From assembly GCA_016199985.1 (NCBI GenBank), contig JACQFQ010000070.1, positions 95,250 through 159,249 on the forward strand: a stretch of DNA of 64,000 nucleotides. The letters are read 5' to 3'. Position numbers and translations under genes: made by a program. The notes beneath the pieces were generated by a model. It did no database searches and was not told the DNA's origin. It was given only the letters and a program-made list of their open reading frames with translations. Source of the DNA: Verrucomicrobiota bacterium. Its GTDB lineage: Bacteria > Verrucomicrobiota > Verrucomicrobiia > Limisphaerales > UBA11320. Positions 9,819 to 17,785 of the stretch are shown here, in pieces (within the stretch, counting starts at the first letter, position 1; each line of letters opens with the position of its first letter).

Positions 9819-10783
9819 CAGTGATTGTCCTCCTCTGCGTTCCGGCGCGTCACCGCGATGAAAATATCCTCGAGCGAGTGGCGGCTCCGGGTGAGCTCGC
9901 GCAGCTCCCACCCATGCTGTTTGGCGAGCTCGAAAACTTGCGGGCGAAGATCGACGCCCTCGCGCGCGGTGAGGGCGCATCGATAAAAATTTCCGTCGAT
10001 CGGCGAAACGTCGTAGTCCTCCACGTCCGCGGCCGCTTCCCAGGAGTCCTCGAGATCGCGAGCCGACGCCGCGATCTCCGCCACCACCTGCCCGCCCTTC
10101 GCCATCCGCTTTTGCAGCTGATCCGGAGTGTCCGCCGCCACAATGCGGCCCTTCTCCAAGATGAGCACGCGATTGCACGTCACCTCGACCTCCGGGAGGA
10201 TATGCGAGGAAATCAGCACGGTGTGACGCTCGGCGAGATCCTTGATGAGCTGCCGCACGGACCGAATCTGGTTCGGATCCAACCCGATGGTCGGCTCGTC
10301 CAGGATGATGAGCTGGGGCTCATGGACGAGCGCGTCCGCAAGGCCGACGCGTTGCTGAAAACCTTTCGAGAGCTGGCCGATCAGCCGCCGCTGCACCTCG
10401 ATCAAGCCGCACTGCCGCATCACCGTGTCCACCCGCCGCCGGGTTTGCGAGCCTCCCAGGCCCTTGAGCCGCGCGCGAAACTTCAGGTACTCCCGGACGC
10501 GCATATCGCGATGCAGCGGATTGTTCTCGGGCATGTACCCGATGCAGCCGCGCACCTGATCCGGCTGCGAGAACACGTCGTGGCCCGCCACCTTCACCGT
10601 CCCGGACGTTGCGGGGAGGAAGCAGCTCAGGATCCTCATGATCGTGCTCTTGCCCGCGCCGTTCTGCCCCAGAAGCCCCACGATCTCGCCGCGCTCGACA
10701 GTAAAGGAGACCCCCGATACAGCGGTGTTGCCATTATACCGCTTGATCAGGTTGTCGACTTCAATCATCGGGCCAGACGTCAT
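9818..10783 (-). CDS. ABC transporter ATP-binding protein
   Basis: 321 residues. The Walker A motif GQNGAGKST is at residues 39-47, the signature LSKGFQQR at 138-145 and the Walker B LIILDEP at 158-164, followed by TIGLDP and the H-loop region VLISSHILPEVE. The C-terminal extension of about 100 residues is typical of ABC-2 and GldA-type ATPases. It energises the permease encoded immediately downstream. The ATG at 10783 was chosen; an internal ATG at 10768 (MIEVD) is also possible. It is the first gene of the ABC-GldG-DUF4340-AsmA operon. Confidence 0.95.
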   Translation of the reverse strand: MTSGPMIEVDNLIKRYNGNTAVSGVSFTVERGEIVGLLGQNGAGKSTIMRILSCFLPATSGTVKVAGHDVFSQPDQVRGCIGYMPENNPLHRDMRVREYLKFRARLKGLGGSQTRRRVDTVMRQCGLIEVQRRLIGQLSKGFQQRVGLADALVHEPQLIILDEPTIGLDPNQIRSVRQLIKDLAERHTVLISSHILPEVEVTCNRVLILEKGRIVAADTPDQLQKRMAKGGQVVAEIAASARDLEDSWEAAADVEDYDVSPIDGNFYRCALTAREGVDLRPQVFELAKQHGWELRELTRSRHSLEDIFIAVTRRNAEEDNH

Positions 10784-10853
10784 CTGTGGACGCGAAGGTT
10801 AGTCGAACCCGACTTCGAGTCGCCAATAAAAACTATTTCGTTTTCGGAACGAG

Positions 10854-10872
10854 AGCGGCCGGGACCGCCGCT
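10854..10872 (-). terminator. Possible stem-loop after the PVC cytochrome gene
   Basis: Read on the minus strand directly after the stop codon at 10873, AGCGGC and GCCGCT form a 6-bp stem around a 7-base loop. A T-rich stretch (GTTTTT) follows only about 20 bases later, so this is a weak intrinsic terminator candidate. It would separate the cytochrome gene from the ABC operon. Confidence 0.3.
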
Positions 10873-13800
10873 TCATCGCGTCGGCCCCGGACTGATGAAC
10901 TCCAGCAGGTCCGCAACGTCGCGCGGCGCGAGGCCTTGCTCCAGCCCCTCAGGCATCAACGACCGGCCCGCGGCGCGCAGCCGCCGAATCTGGGAGCGCG
11001 GGAAGGACGACTCGGCGCCGCCCGCCAGCTTGAGACGCACTTGCTCCGCGGTCTCGAAGCTCATCAGGCCCGTGACCGACTCCCCGGAGATTGTCTCCAA
11101 ATCGTAGGCCATGTAGTTCGGCGCCACCTCCCGATTGGGATCGAGGATCTGGGTCAGCAGCTTCTCCTTGCCCATGGAGCGGACGGATTCCAGATCGGGG
11201 CCCACGGCGCCGCCGCGATTACCGACGCGATGACAGATCATGCAGCGCTCCTCATACAGGCGCTTGCCGCGGTCCTTGTTCCCGTCCTCGGAAAGCGCCG
11301 GGAGAAATCGATTCACGACCTCCTGTCGATTCTCCGACGGCGCGGCCCCCCACAGCGCAACGGCGCGATTCCGCAACGCCGCGTCCGGGCCGCCGCGCAG
11401 CTTCTGCACCTGATCCTGGCTCAGTTCTGTCCGCGGGATCCTTCCCGCCTCCACGGATTCCATCACCAAGGGGATCCATGCGTTCCTTCGAAGCAGGATT
11501 TGCAGCGCGTCCTTCCGCGCGCCGCCGGTCAGATGAGCCCAATTCTCCAGCAGCGCCAACGCGGTCTCCCGCTCGCTGGAACGGCTCATCGCGCCCAGAA
11601 TCGCCTGCTGGATTGATTCATCCGACGACTTCGTCAGCGCGCCGGCCAGCGCTTCCAGTCGCGAGGGCGTGAGGATGTAACCCAACAGGCCAAGCCCCGC
11701 TTCCAGGTCGAGGCGATCGCTCTGACCACGAGCCGTGTTCTGCACGAAACGCTGGGCCAGGACGTAGTGCGACGAGAGCTTCGATTCGGGATCCCACGCG
11801 CCCAAGGAAGCGCCGGCGCGGGAAAGACCCGACGCCAGCGCCGCGAGCCATTGAAGCGAAAGGCGCGAGGGCGGCGCGCGTTCGAACTGGTCGCGCAGCC
11901 GGCTGAGCTCCTGCGGGCGATTCCGCAATCCCACTCCGCGCGCCAACACAGGCAGCCAAGGGTTGCCCGATGTTGTGGACCCAGCCGCGGGCCAAAGTTC
12001 GACGAGACGATCCGGCGCCGCGTTCCCCAAGGCGCCGAGCATCGGCGCGGTCAACACCGCCGACGCGGGCTGGGATTGAAGAAAGACTTTGTGAACCGCG
12101 GCTTCCCCGACGCCATGAATCCTGTTCAAGGTCCAGGCGAGCTGGTGGGCAACGCGCGGATCCCTGTCCCGGGCCAGTTCTCTCAACGCGGCCCAGGTCG
12201 CGACTCGCAAAGCGCCGCGCGACGCCGTCGGCTCGAGCAGCCGCAGCGCATGCTCGCGAACGACGGGGGATTTGTCCGCGAGCGCGGCGGCGAGCCGATC
12301 CTCCCCCAACGCGCCGAGGCCATCCAGCGTCCACAGCGCGTGGAGTCGCCCGAGCCCGGAACGCGAGTCGCGCGCGATCCGCTCCACCGCCGCGACGGAC
12401 GCCGCATCCTGCCTTTGATACAGAAGCCGCGAGGCCGCGTCGCGATGCCATCCGTTGGGATGCCCCAGGAGACGCGCGAGCTGCGCGTTCGACTGACGCC
12501 CCAGAGCCGGCCGCGCGGGTTGCTGGAATCCCTTCGGGACGATCCGGTAGATCCGGCCGCGATCGTTTCCGCTGTTCAGGTCGAGGTGTTGTTTGATGGG
12601 CTCGGGGAGCGACCAGGGATGCTCGATGACCTCGCGGTACATGTCGACAACGTAGAGCGCGCCGTCCGGGGCGTTTGCGAACTGGACCGGACGAAACCAA
12701 TTGTCGCGGCTCGCAACGAACTCGGAACGCTGTTCATCCGCCGCGCGCTCCGCGACGAATCCGACGCCCTGCGGACGAACCTTCTTGTGATGAATCAGGT
12801 TGCTGCCGCAGTCGGCGACAAAGGCGTCGCCGAGGTACTCGGACGGAAACGCGCTGCCGCGATAGATCGTCGCCCCGGTGGCGCCCGTGAAGTAGCCGGA
12901 GGGGCGGCCGCCGCCCTCGACCATCCCTGGAACGGCGCCGGTGACGCGCCACCGGGTTCTCACCACGCGCCACGGTTCATCGGGGCTGATCCGGTAGACC
13001 TCCGCGGCGGGGCCATCGGAAGCGATGCTCGCGCGCGCGGCCGGCGCGTCCAGGAAGGCCCCTCGAGCGAGATAGCGATCCTCGACGAGCGCGCATTGGA
13101 GATGATCGCTGTTGCTGCACATGAATTTTCGGCCCGCGTTGTCGAAGCTCATCCCATGCTGACCGCCGCCGGTTTCGGCGCGAAAATCCAGCGTTCGCGG
13201 ATCGAAGGAAAAGTCGCGGCCGGACAGGGAGATCTCCTTCAGGCCCGACCGCTTCGGGCTCGTGATCCGTCCTCCGCTCATGCTGGCGGATCCGTGCACG
13301 CGATGATCGATCCCCCATCGGAACGAGTTCATCAAGGCCTGGACATTGAGTCGCTGGAGCGAATCCGCGGCGAAGCCCGTGAAGATCACTTCGCGAACAT
13401 CGGCGCGATGATCGCCGTTGGTGTCCTTGAGAAAAAGGAGGTCGGGGGTGCTTCCCACATACACGCCGCCGTCGTAGCAGAGCACGGCCGTCGGCCAGGG
13501 CAAGTCCTCGGCGAAAACCCAGCTCTTGTCGAAGCGTCCGTCGCCGTCGGTGTCCTCGAGGACCCGGACGCGTCCAAGCCGTTCGTCCCGCCGCTCGGAG
13601 TAGTCGCGCATCTCGACCACAAACAGCCTGCCGTCCTCGTCGAAGTCCATCGCGACCGGATCGACCACCAAGGGCTCCGCGGCGACCAGTTGGATCTCAA
13701 AGCCGGGCTTCACCTGGAACGTGGCAACGGCCTTGTCGGGCTCGGTCGGAGGAACGCGCGGGAGGTCTTTCGCGGGATCAAGGGCGGGCACGTCCGCATT

Positions 13801-13878
13801 CTGGGCGGCCGAAATGGCCCAACCCCATAGCAGAAGGATGACGCTGACACTCTGGACACGGAACCGAAGCGGGTGCAT
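10873..13878 (-). CDS. Exported PVC-type CxxCH cytochrome with propeller and HEAT regions
   Basis: 1001 residues from the ATG at 13878, chosen because it gives a signal peptide (RFRVQSVSVILLLWGWAISA); a longer frame upstream lacks one. Residues about 50-450 match the PVC beta-propeller 'membrane-bound dehydrogenase' region (VDPVAMDFDEDGRLFVVEMRDY, VRVLEDTDGDGRFD, DGALYVVDMYREVIEHPW). Residues about 455-850 are HEAT-like helical repeats. The C-terminal c-type cytochrome has CMICH at 879-883, then GPDL and a possible axial-ligand loop with LMPEGLEQ. The haem would be bound covalently outside the cytoplasm. These proteins are a hallmark of Planctomycetes and Verrucomicrobia and are presumed sugar or polyol dehydrogenases, but substrate is unknown. 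The subtilase gene lies 161 bases upstream. Confidence 0.9.
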   Translation of the reverse strand: MHPLRFRVQSVSVILLLWGWAISAAQNADVPALDPAKDLPRVPPTEPDKAVATFQVKPGFEIQLVAAEPLVVDPVAMDFDEDGRLFVVEMRDYSERRDERLGRVRVLEDTDGDGRFDKSWVFAEDLPWPTAVLCYDGGVYVGSTPDLLFLKDTNGDHRADVREVIFTGFAADSLQRLNVQALMNSFRWGIDHRVHGSASMSGGRITSPKRSGLKEISLSGRDFSFDPRTLDFRAETGGGQHGMSFDNAGRKFMCSNSDHLQCALVEDRYLARGAFLDAPAARASIASDGPAAEVYRISPDEPWRVVRTRWRVTGAVPGMVEGGGRPSGYFTGATGATIYRGSAFPSEYLGDAFVADCGSNLIHHKKVRPQGVGFVAERAADEQRSEFVASRDNWFRPVQFANAPDGALYVVDMYREVIEHPWSLPEPIKQHLDLNSGNDRGRIYRIVPKGFQQPARPALGRQSNAQLARLLGHPNGWHRDAASRLLYQRQDAASVAAVERIARDSRSGLGRLHALWTLDGLGALGEDRLAAALADKSPVVREHALRLLEPTASRGALRVATWAALRELARDRDPRVAHQLAWTLNRIHGVGEAAVHKVFLQSQPASAVLTAPMLGALGNAAPDRLVELWPAAGSTTSGNPWLPVLARGVGLRNRPQELSRLRDQFERAPPSRLSLQWLAALASGLSRAGASLGAWDPESKLSSHYVLAQRFVQNTARGQSDRLDLEAGLGLLGYILTPSRLEALAGALTKSSDESIQQAILGAMSRSSERETALALLENWAHLTGGARKDALQILLRRNAWIPLVMESVEAGRIPRTELSQDQVQKLRGGPDAALRNRAVALWGAAPSENRQEVVNRFLPALSEDGNKDRGKRLYEERCMICHRVGNRGGAVGPDLESVRSMGKEKLLTQILDPNREVAPNYMAYDLETISGESVTGLMSFETAEQVRLKLAGGAESSFPRSQIRRLRAAGRSLMPEGLEQGLAPRDVADLLEFISPGPTR

Positions 13879-14039
13879 GCCGGGAAAGTGAGCGAAGGAA
13901 GGTTCAGAATCGAGTGGAGAAATCGGTTCCATTCCCAAGAGGCAAGGTCCCGTGTGCCCCGTTCCTGTCGCATGGATCTGCGCTTCGAAGGCTTCAGGCC
14001 GCATGAAGGCCTTTGGAAGGGCTGCGCCTAGAGCGCCGG

Positions 14040-17000
14040 TCATTCCAGCTGGACACGATAGAAGGCGCCGGCTTTGCCGATCGGCTCGGGATCGGCGAAG
14101 CCGTTGATCGGCGGCGTCGACGCGATCTTCCGCGCCACAGCGCGAAAGCTCCCGCCCACAGCGTCCGCGCGCCAGAGTGAATAGCTGCGGCCCGGCGCGC
14201 TCAGCCACCGCACCTTCAGGTCAGGGAGGACGGGAGGCAGCAACGCGAGCCTGGACGCCGGATCCCGAGGATCCGTCCCCGCCAAGAATTCCGAAACATC
14301 CGCGAAACCGTCGCCGTCGCGATCCGCCCCGGGCAGGCCGCTTGAGTTCATGTCGCCAAGGTTCGCGAGTTCCCAGGCGTCGGGCAGCCCGTTCCCGTTC
14401 ACGTCGTTCGTCGCGAGGTTCAGCTTGAGCAATTCATAGCCTGCGCCGACATTGTGCTGAGGCAGCACCATGACATCCACGGAGGCGATCGTGTTGCCGG
14501 ACGGACGGTAGACGCGGACCTGTGCGTTCGAGGCGTCGCACCAAGGCGTGCCACGAAGGCCGAAGGGCGTGGCGTCGACGAAAGGCTTCGCGTAATCGAA
14601 GGTTTGCCAAGGTGTCGTCAGCGGGTCGTTTGTTCGGCTGCCGGAAACCGTCGCGCGGAAGCGGAAAGAGGTCTGGCCAGCGGAGAGTCCCAGCAGGCCG
14701 GCCTTCGCCGCCAAAACCGCGCGTCCCGCGGGCTGAGTCGCAGTGTCCCGAAAGCTCGGCGGCAAGGCGTTCCAAACTTCGCCAGCCACGGGCGTCGACG
14801 CCCCTGCCCCTTTCACCGCGGTCACCCACCCGTCATTGGCGGAGTCGATGTCATCCAGCCCGAGGCCAGCGAGGCTTCCCGTGTTGCTGTTGGACAGGAC
14901 GGTGTCCGCGACGCCGTTGTTGTTCGAGTCGATCTCGATGGACAGCTCCTGATCGACTCGCTGAGGCGTGATCCATCCGGGGTTCCACGCAATCCCAAAA
15001 AAGACTCGAGTGCCGACACCCACGCCGCTCACGGCTCCGTCCGACGCCGCGCCCACCGCGAGGAACTCTCCGTGCGTCCCGTCCGCCCGGGATCCAAAAA
15101 GGAACAGCCCCACCAAAGGCTGGGGGACCACCGCAGCGCCGCGCATCGGCACGGCGATGCTGGGATTCAGCCCGGCGGGAAGCCCCGCGGCCGTGGAAAC
15201 GAGGGAGAGAGCCGACGCCGCGCGAACGACAACATGCCACGGGACATGCAGGATCTCGGAACCCGTCGGGCCGCCGCGAAGCCAGAGCTGCCCGCTGGCT
15301 TCCGGGATTCCGTAACGCGGGCTGCCGCCGGGCACCGTCGGCGGCGACGTCAGGTCGGCGTCCGCGACGAGTCGCGATGGATCCAGCGACAATCTCACAT
15401 CCACCACCACGAATCCTCCGGCGGGAACCACCACGTGGTCGACCGCGGGGATCAGCTGAGCGCCGGCTTGAACCAAAGTGTTGCTGCTCGTGAGGGCGTA
15501 AGTCGCGGAGACGGCGCCGTGGTTGACGACGCGGACCTTCGCGGGAAGAGAGATCGGCTCGGAGATGACCTGAGGAGGAAAGGACAACGACACGCGACCC
15601 GAGTCATCAGCGACTTTGGCGATCACCGCGGTCCGGGCGGCGGCGGCGACATTGAGTTCCCCCGCGCCGGCGCGCGACTCGGGATAAGGACTCCCCGAGA
15701 TGTCGCGCATCGCCACAGTCGCCGTGTTCATCAGGGCGGCCTTGATGTCCTCGACGGACCATCCCGGATGGGCCTGTCGGACCAGGGCCGCCGCGCCCGC
15801 CACATGCGGCGTCGCCATGGAAGTTCCGCTGTACTCAACGCCGAAGGCGCCGCCGCCCGCCTCGGCGGATTGGATGAACCCGCCAGGGGCCGACAAGTCG
15901 GGCTTTAGCGAGCCCGAGCCCAGGGCGGGGCCTCGCGATGATCCGTCGCCCAAAGTGTTCGCGAGCTCAGGGTGGAGGACCAAGCCGCCCTTCTTGAAGG
16001 ACACGCTCAAGCCGACGCCCAACTGTGCCCGCAGACGAGCCCCGTCGGGCTTGGTGATCATGACCCCAGGGATGTTGATATCGCTGGTATCGCCGGTTCC
16101 CGACATGCCGATGGGCGGGCCGTCGACGTTGTTGACCATGATCACCGCGATCGCGCCGGCGTTCTGCGCCAGGCGGACTTTGTCCGAGAAAAAGCAGGTC
16201 CCGCGATCGATGAGCGCGATCTTGACCTTGAGCTTCGCCGCGTTGCGCAGGGCCGCGCACGCGTCCAGTGGATCCGTGGCGACGACAGAACCTGCGAACC
16301 CCGTCACGCTGCTGAGAGCGCGTGTGAAAGCCCCTTCCACCATGCCAATATCGCCCGCGACCGCGGCGGGGGAGCTGACGGTGAACGCCTCGAACTGGAC
16401 GCCGTCGTCGTACGAATTCGCGACCGTCAGCGCGCGAGCCGCGGTGCCCGGGTTGCTGATCGAGTAGGCCGTGTTGCCGGTGTTCCCCGCGGCGATCGCG
16501 ACAACGACTCCGAGGCGCGAAAGCCGGTCCACGGCGTCCGCTTCGAGGTCGGCGGACACATCGTCCCCGAAAGGACTCCCGAGCGAGAGATTCACCACAT
16601 CGAGATGATCCGACGTGTCGCCATCGCCATTGGGGTCCGCGGCCCAATCGAGGGCGCTAATAATGATCGATGAGGAGACGGTGCCATCGGCGCCGAACAC
16701 CTTAAGGGCGTAAAGCTGGGCGTCCGGAGCGACGCCGGGACCGATCCGAAAATCAGCTGGCGCGAGGGAGCTCGTGTAAGGGCCGTTGAACGTCAGGCCG
16801 GATTTGCTCACCCCGCGGCCAGCCGCGATTCCCGCCACATGCGTTCCATGGCCATTGACGGCGGGATCTAGCGGATCGTCGTCCGGGAATGGAATGGAGC
16901 TGCCCACGATGCCGCTGGAATCGTAGTCGTCTCCGACGAAATCCGTCCCGCCGACAACCTTCGCGGTCGGGAAGCTCCCCGGCTCGATGAAAGTGGGATC

Positions 17001-17510
17001 ATTATTGTCGTAATCGACAACGTCGCCCGAGCCGCCGAAGTCGGCGTGGTTGTAGTCGATTCCGGAATCGATGATTCCTATCCTCATGCCCTTTCCCGTA
17101 AACCCGCCGCCAGGCAAGGTCCAGGCGCGGCCGCCTCCAACGAAAGGGACGCTGGTGCTCGTGGATCGCTTGAAATGCCGCTCGGGCTGGACGGATTTGA
17201 CGCCAGGCAACCCGCGAAGCGCCGGAAGCTCCGACAAAGGCGCTTCAACAAAAAGCGCGTTGTGCAAGGTCATGTAGCGCCGCAGCACGCGGCAGCCACG
17301 CCCCTCGACATGCGCGGAAAGCGCGGCGTGCTCGGCTTCCAGACGGGCGCGATGGTCGACCAGAGCCGCCTTCGACGGTCGTCGACCCGACTCCTGCGTC
17401 GCGGCGAGGGGGTCCTGGCGGAGCAGAAGAAAGACGTGGGCGCTCTCTGCGCCGGACGCGGCGACGACAGCAAAGAGCACGAAGGGAAAGGCGAGGGTGA
17501 GTGGCTTCAT
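14040..17510 (-). CDS. Secreted S8 family (subtilisin-like) peptidase with PA domain
   Basis: 1156 residues from the ATG at 17510 (a TTG lies just before it). A signal peptide covers about residues 1-22. An inhibitor_I9-like propeptide spans about 50-112. The catalytic triad is visible: Asp148 in GIIDSGID, His221 in NGHGTHVAG and Ser564 in SGTSMATPHVAG. A PA domain (about 395-510, IALIDRGTCFF) is inserted between His and Ser, as in Vpr/C5a-type subtilases. After the catalytic domain come beta-sandwich regions, a thrombospondin-3-like calcium-binding stretch (DVNGNGLPDAWELANLGD and DRDGDGFADVSEFLAGTDP) and a short C-terminal domain ending AFYRVQLE. It is expected to be an extracellular protein-degrading enzyme. 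The end domain is shared with other exported proteins in this window. Confidence 0.92.
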   Translation of the reverse strand: MKPLTLAFPFVLFAVVAASGAESAHVFLLLRQDPLAATQESGRRPSKAALVDHRARLEAEHAALSAHVEGRGCRVLRRYMTLHNALFVEAPLSELPALRGLPGVKSVQPERHFKRSTSTSVPFVGGGRAWTLPGGGFTGKGMRIGIIDSGIDYNHADFGGSGDVVDYDNNDPTFIEPGSFPTAKVVGGTDFVGDDYDSSGIVGSSIPFPDDDPLDPAVNGHGTHVAGIAAGRGVSKSGLTFNGPYTSSLAPADFRIGPGVAPDAQLYALKVFGADGTVSSSIIISALDWAADPNGDGDTSDHLDVVNLSLGSPFGDDVSADLEADAVDRLSRLGVVVAIAAGNTGNTAYSISNPGTAARALTVANSYDDGVQFEAFTVSSPAAVAGDIGMVEGAFTRALSSVTGFAGSVVATDPLDACAALRNAAKLKVKIALIDRGTCFFSDKVRLAQNAGAIAVIMVNNVDGPPIGMSGTGDTSDINIPGVMITKPDGARLRAQLGVGLSVSFKKGGLVLHPELANTLGDGSSRGPALGSGSLKPDLSAPGGFIQSAEAGGGAFGVEYSGTSMATPHVAGAAALVRQAHPGWSVEDIKAALMNTATVAMRDISGSPYPESRAGAGELNVAAAARTAVIAKVADDSGRVSLSFPPQVISEPISLPAKVRVVNHGAVSATYALTSSNTLVQAGAQLIPAVDHVVVPAGGFVVVDVRLSLDPSRLVADADLTSPPTVPGGSPRYGIPEASGQLWLRGGPTGSEILHVPWHVVVRAASALSLVSTAAGLPAGLNPSIAVPMRGAAVVPQPLVGLFLFGSRADGTHGEFLAVGAASDGAVSGVGVGTRVFFGIAWNPGWITPQRVDQELSIEIDSNNNGVADTVLSNSNTGSLAGLGLDDIDSANDGWVTAVKGAGASTPVAGEVWNALPPSFRDTATQPAGRAVLAAKAGLLGLSAGQTSFRFRATVSGSRTNDPLTTPWQTFDYAKPFVDATPFGLRGTPWCDASNAQVRVYRPSGNTIASVDVMVLPQHNVGAGYELLKLNLATNDVNGNGLPDAWELANLGDMNSSGLPGADRDGDGFADVSEFLAGTDPRDPASRLALLPPVLPDLKVRWLSAPGRSYSLWRADAVGGSFRAVARKIASTPPINGFADPEPIGKAGAFYRVQLE

Positions 17511-17728
17511 CAAGGCTGCGACACGATACCGCCAAACCGGATGGATTCAACCAGGAAACCTGAGGCGACAGGAAAGCCAGATCTCCGGTTTCCTCCCCCT
17601 TTCTCCCACTCCTCTTCGCCCCCGCGCCCCGCACTCCGCAAGCGGCTTTCGAGAAGTCCGCAAGAAACGCCTGCAATTACGGCCGTTGGCCCTCGGCAGG
17701 AACCCGATTGCGCTTCACCGGTCATGTC

Positions 17729-17756
17729 TTTACCCGATGGGTGTATTGTCTAGAGT
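17729..17756 (+). promoter_or_regulatory. Candidate sigma-70 promoter for the LamG/Ig gene
   Basis: TTTACC (17729-17734) and TAGAGT (17751-17756) are separated by 16 bases and lie 29 bases before the ATG at 17786. Each matches four of six consensus positions. The region between the divergent subtilase and LamG genes (17511-17785) shows no other clear signal. Confidence 0.3.
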
Positions 17757-17785
17757 GTGACCGTCGATTCGTTCTAGCCTGTGTT

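Noticed and set aside
9819..10178. N-terminal extension of the ABC permease frame
   Set aside because: The extension would overlap the ATPase by about 120 codons and is low complexity; the overlapping TGATG supports the start at 9818.
11767..13830. Plus-strand 687-codon open frame opposite the PVC cytochrome
   Set aside because: Arg/Gly/Pro-rich antisense shadow; the minus strand encodes clear propeller and CMICH motifs.
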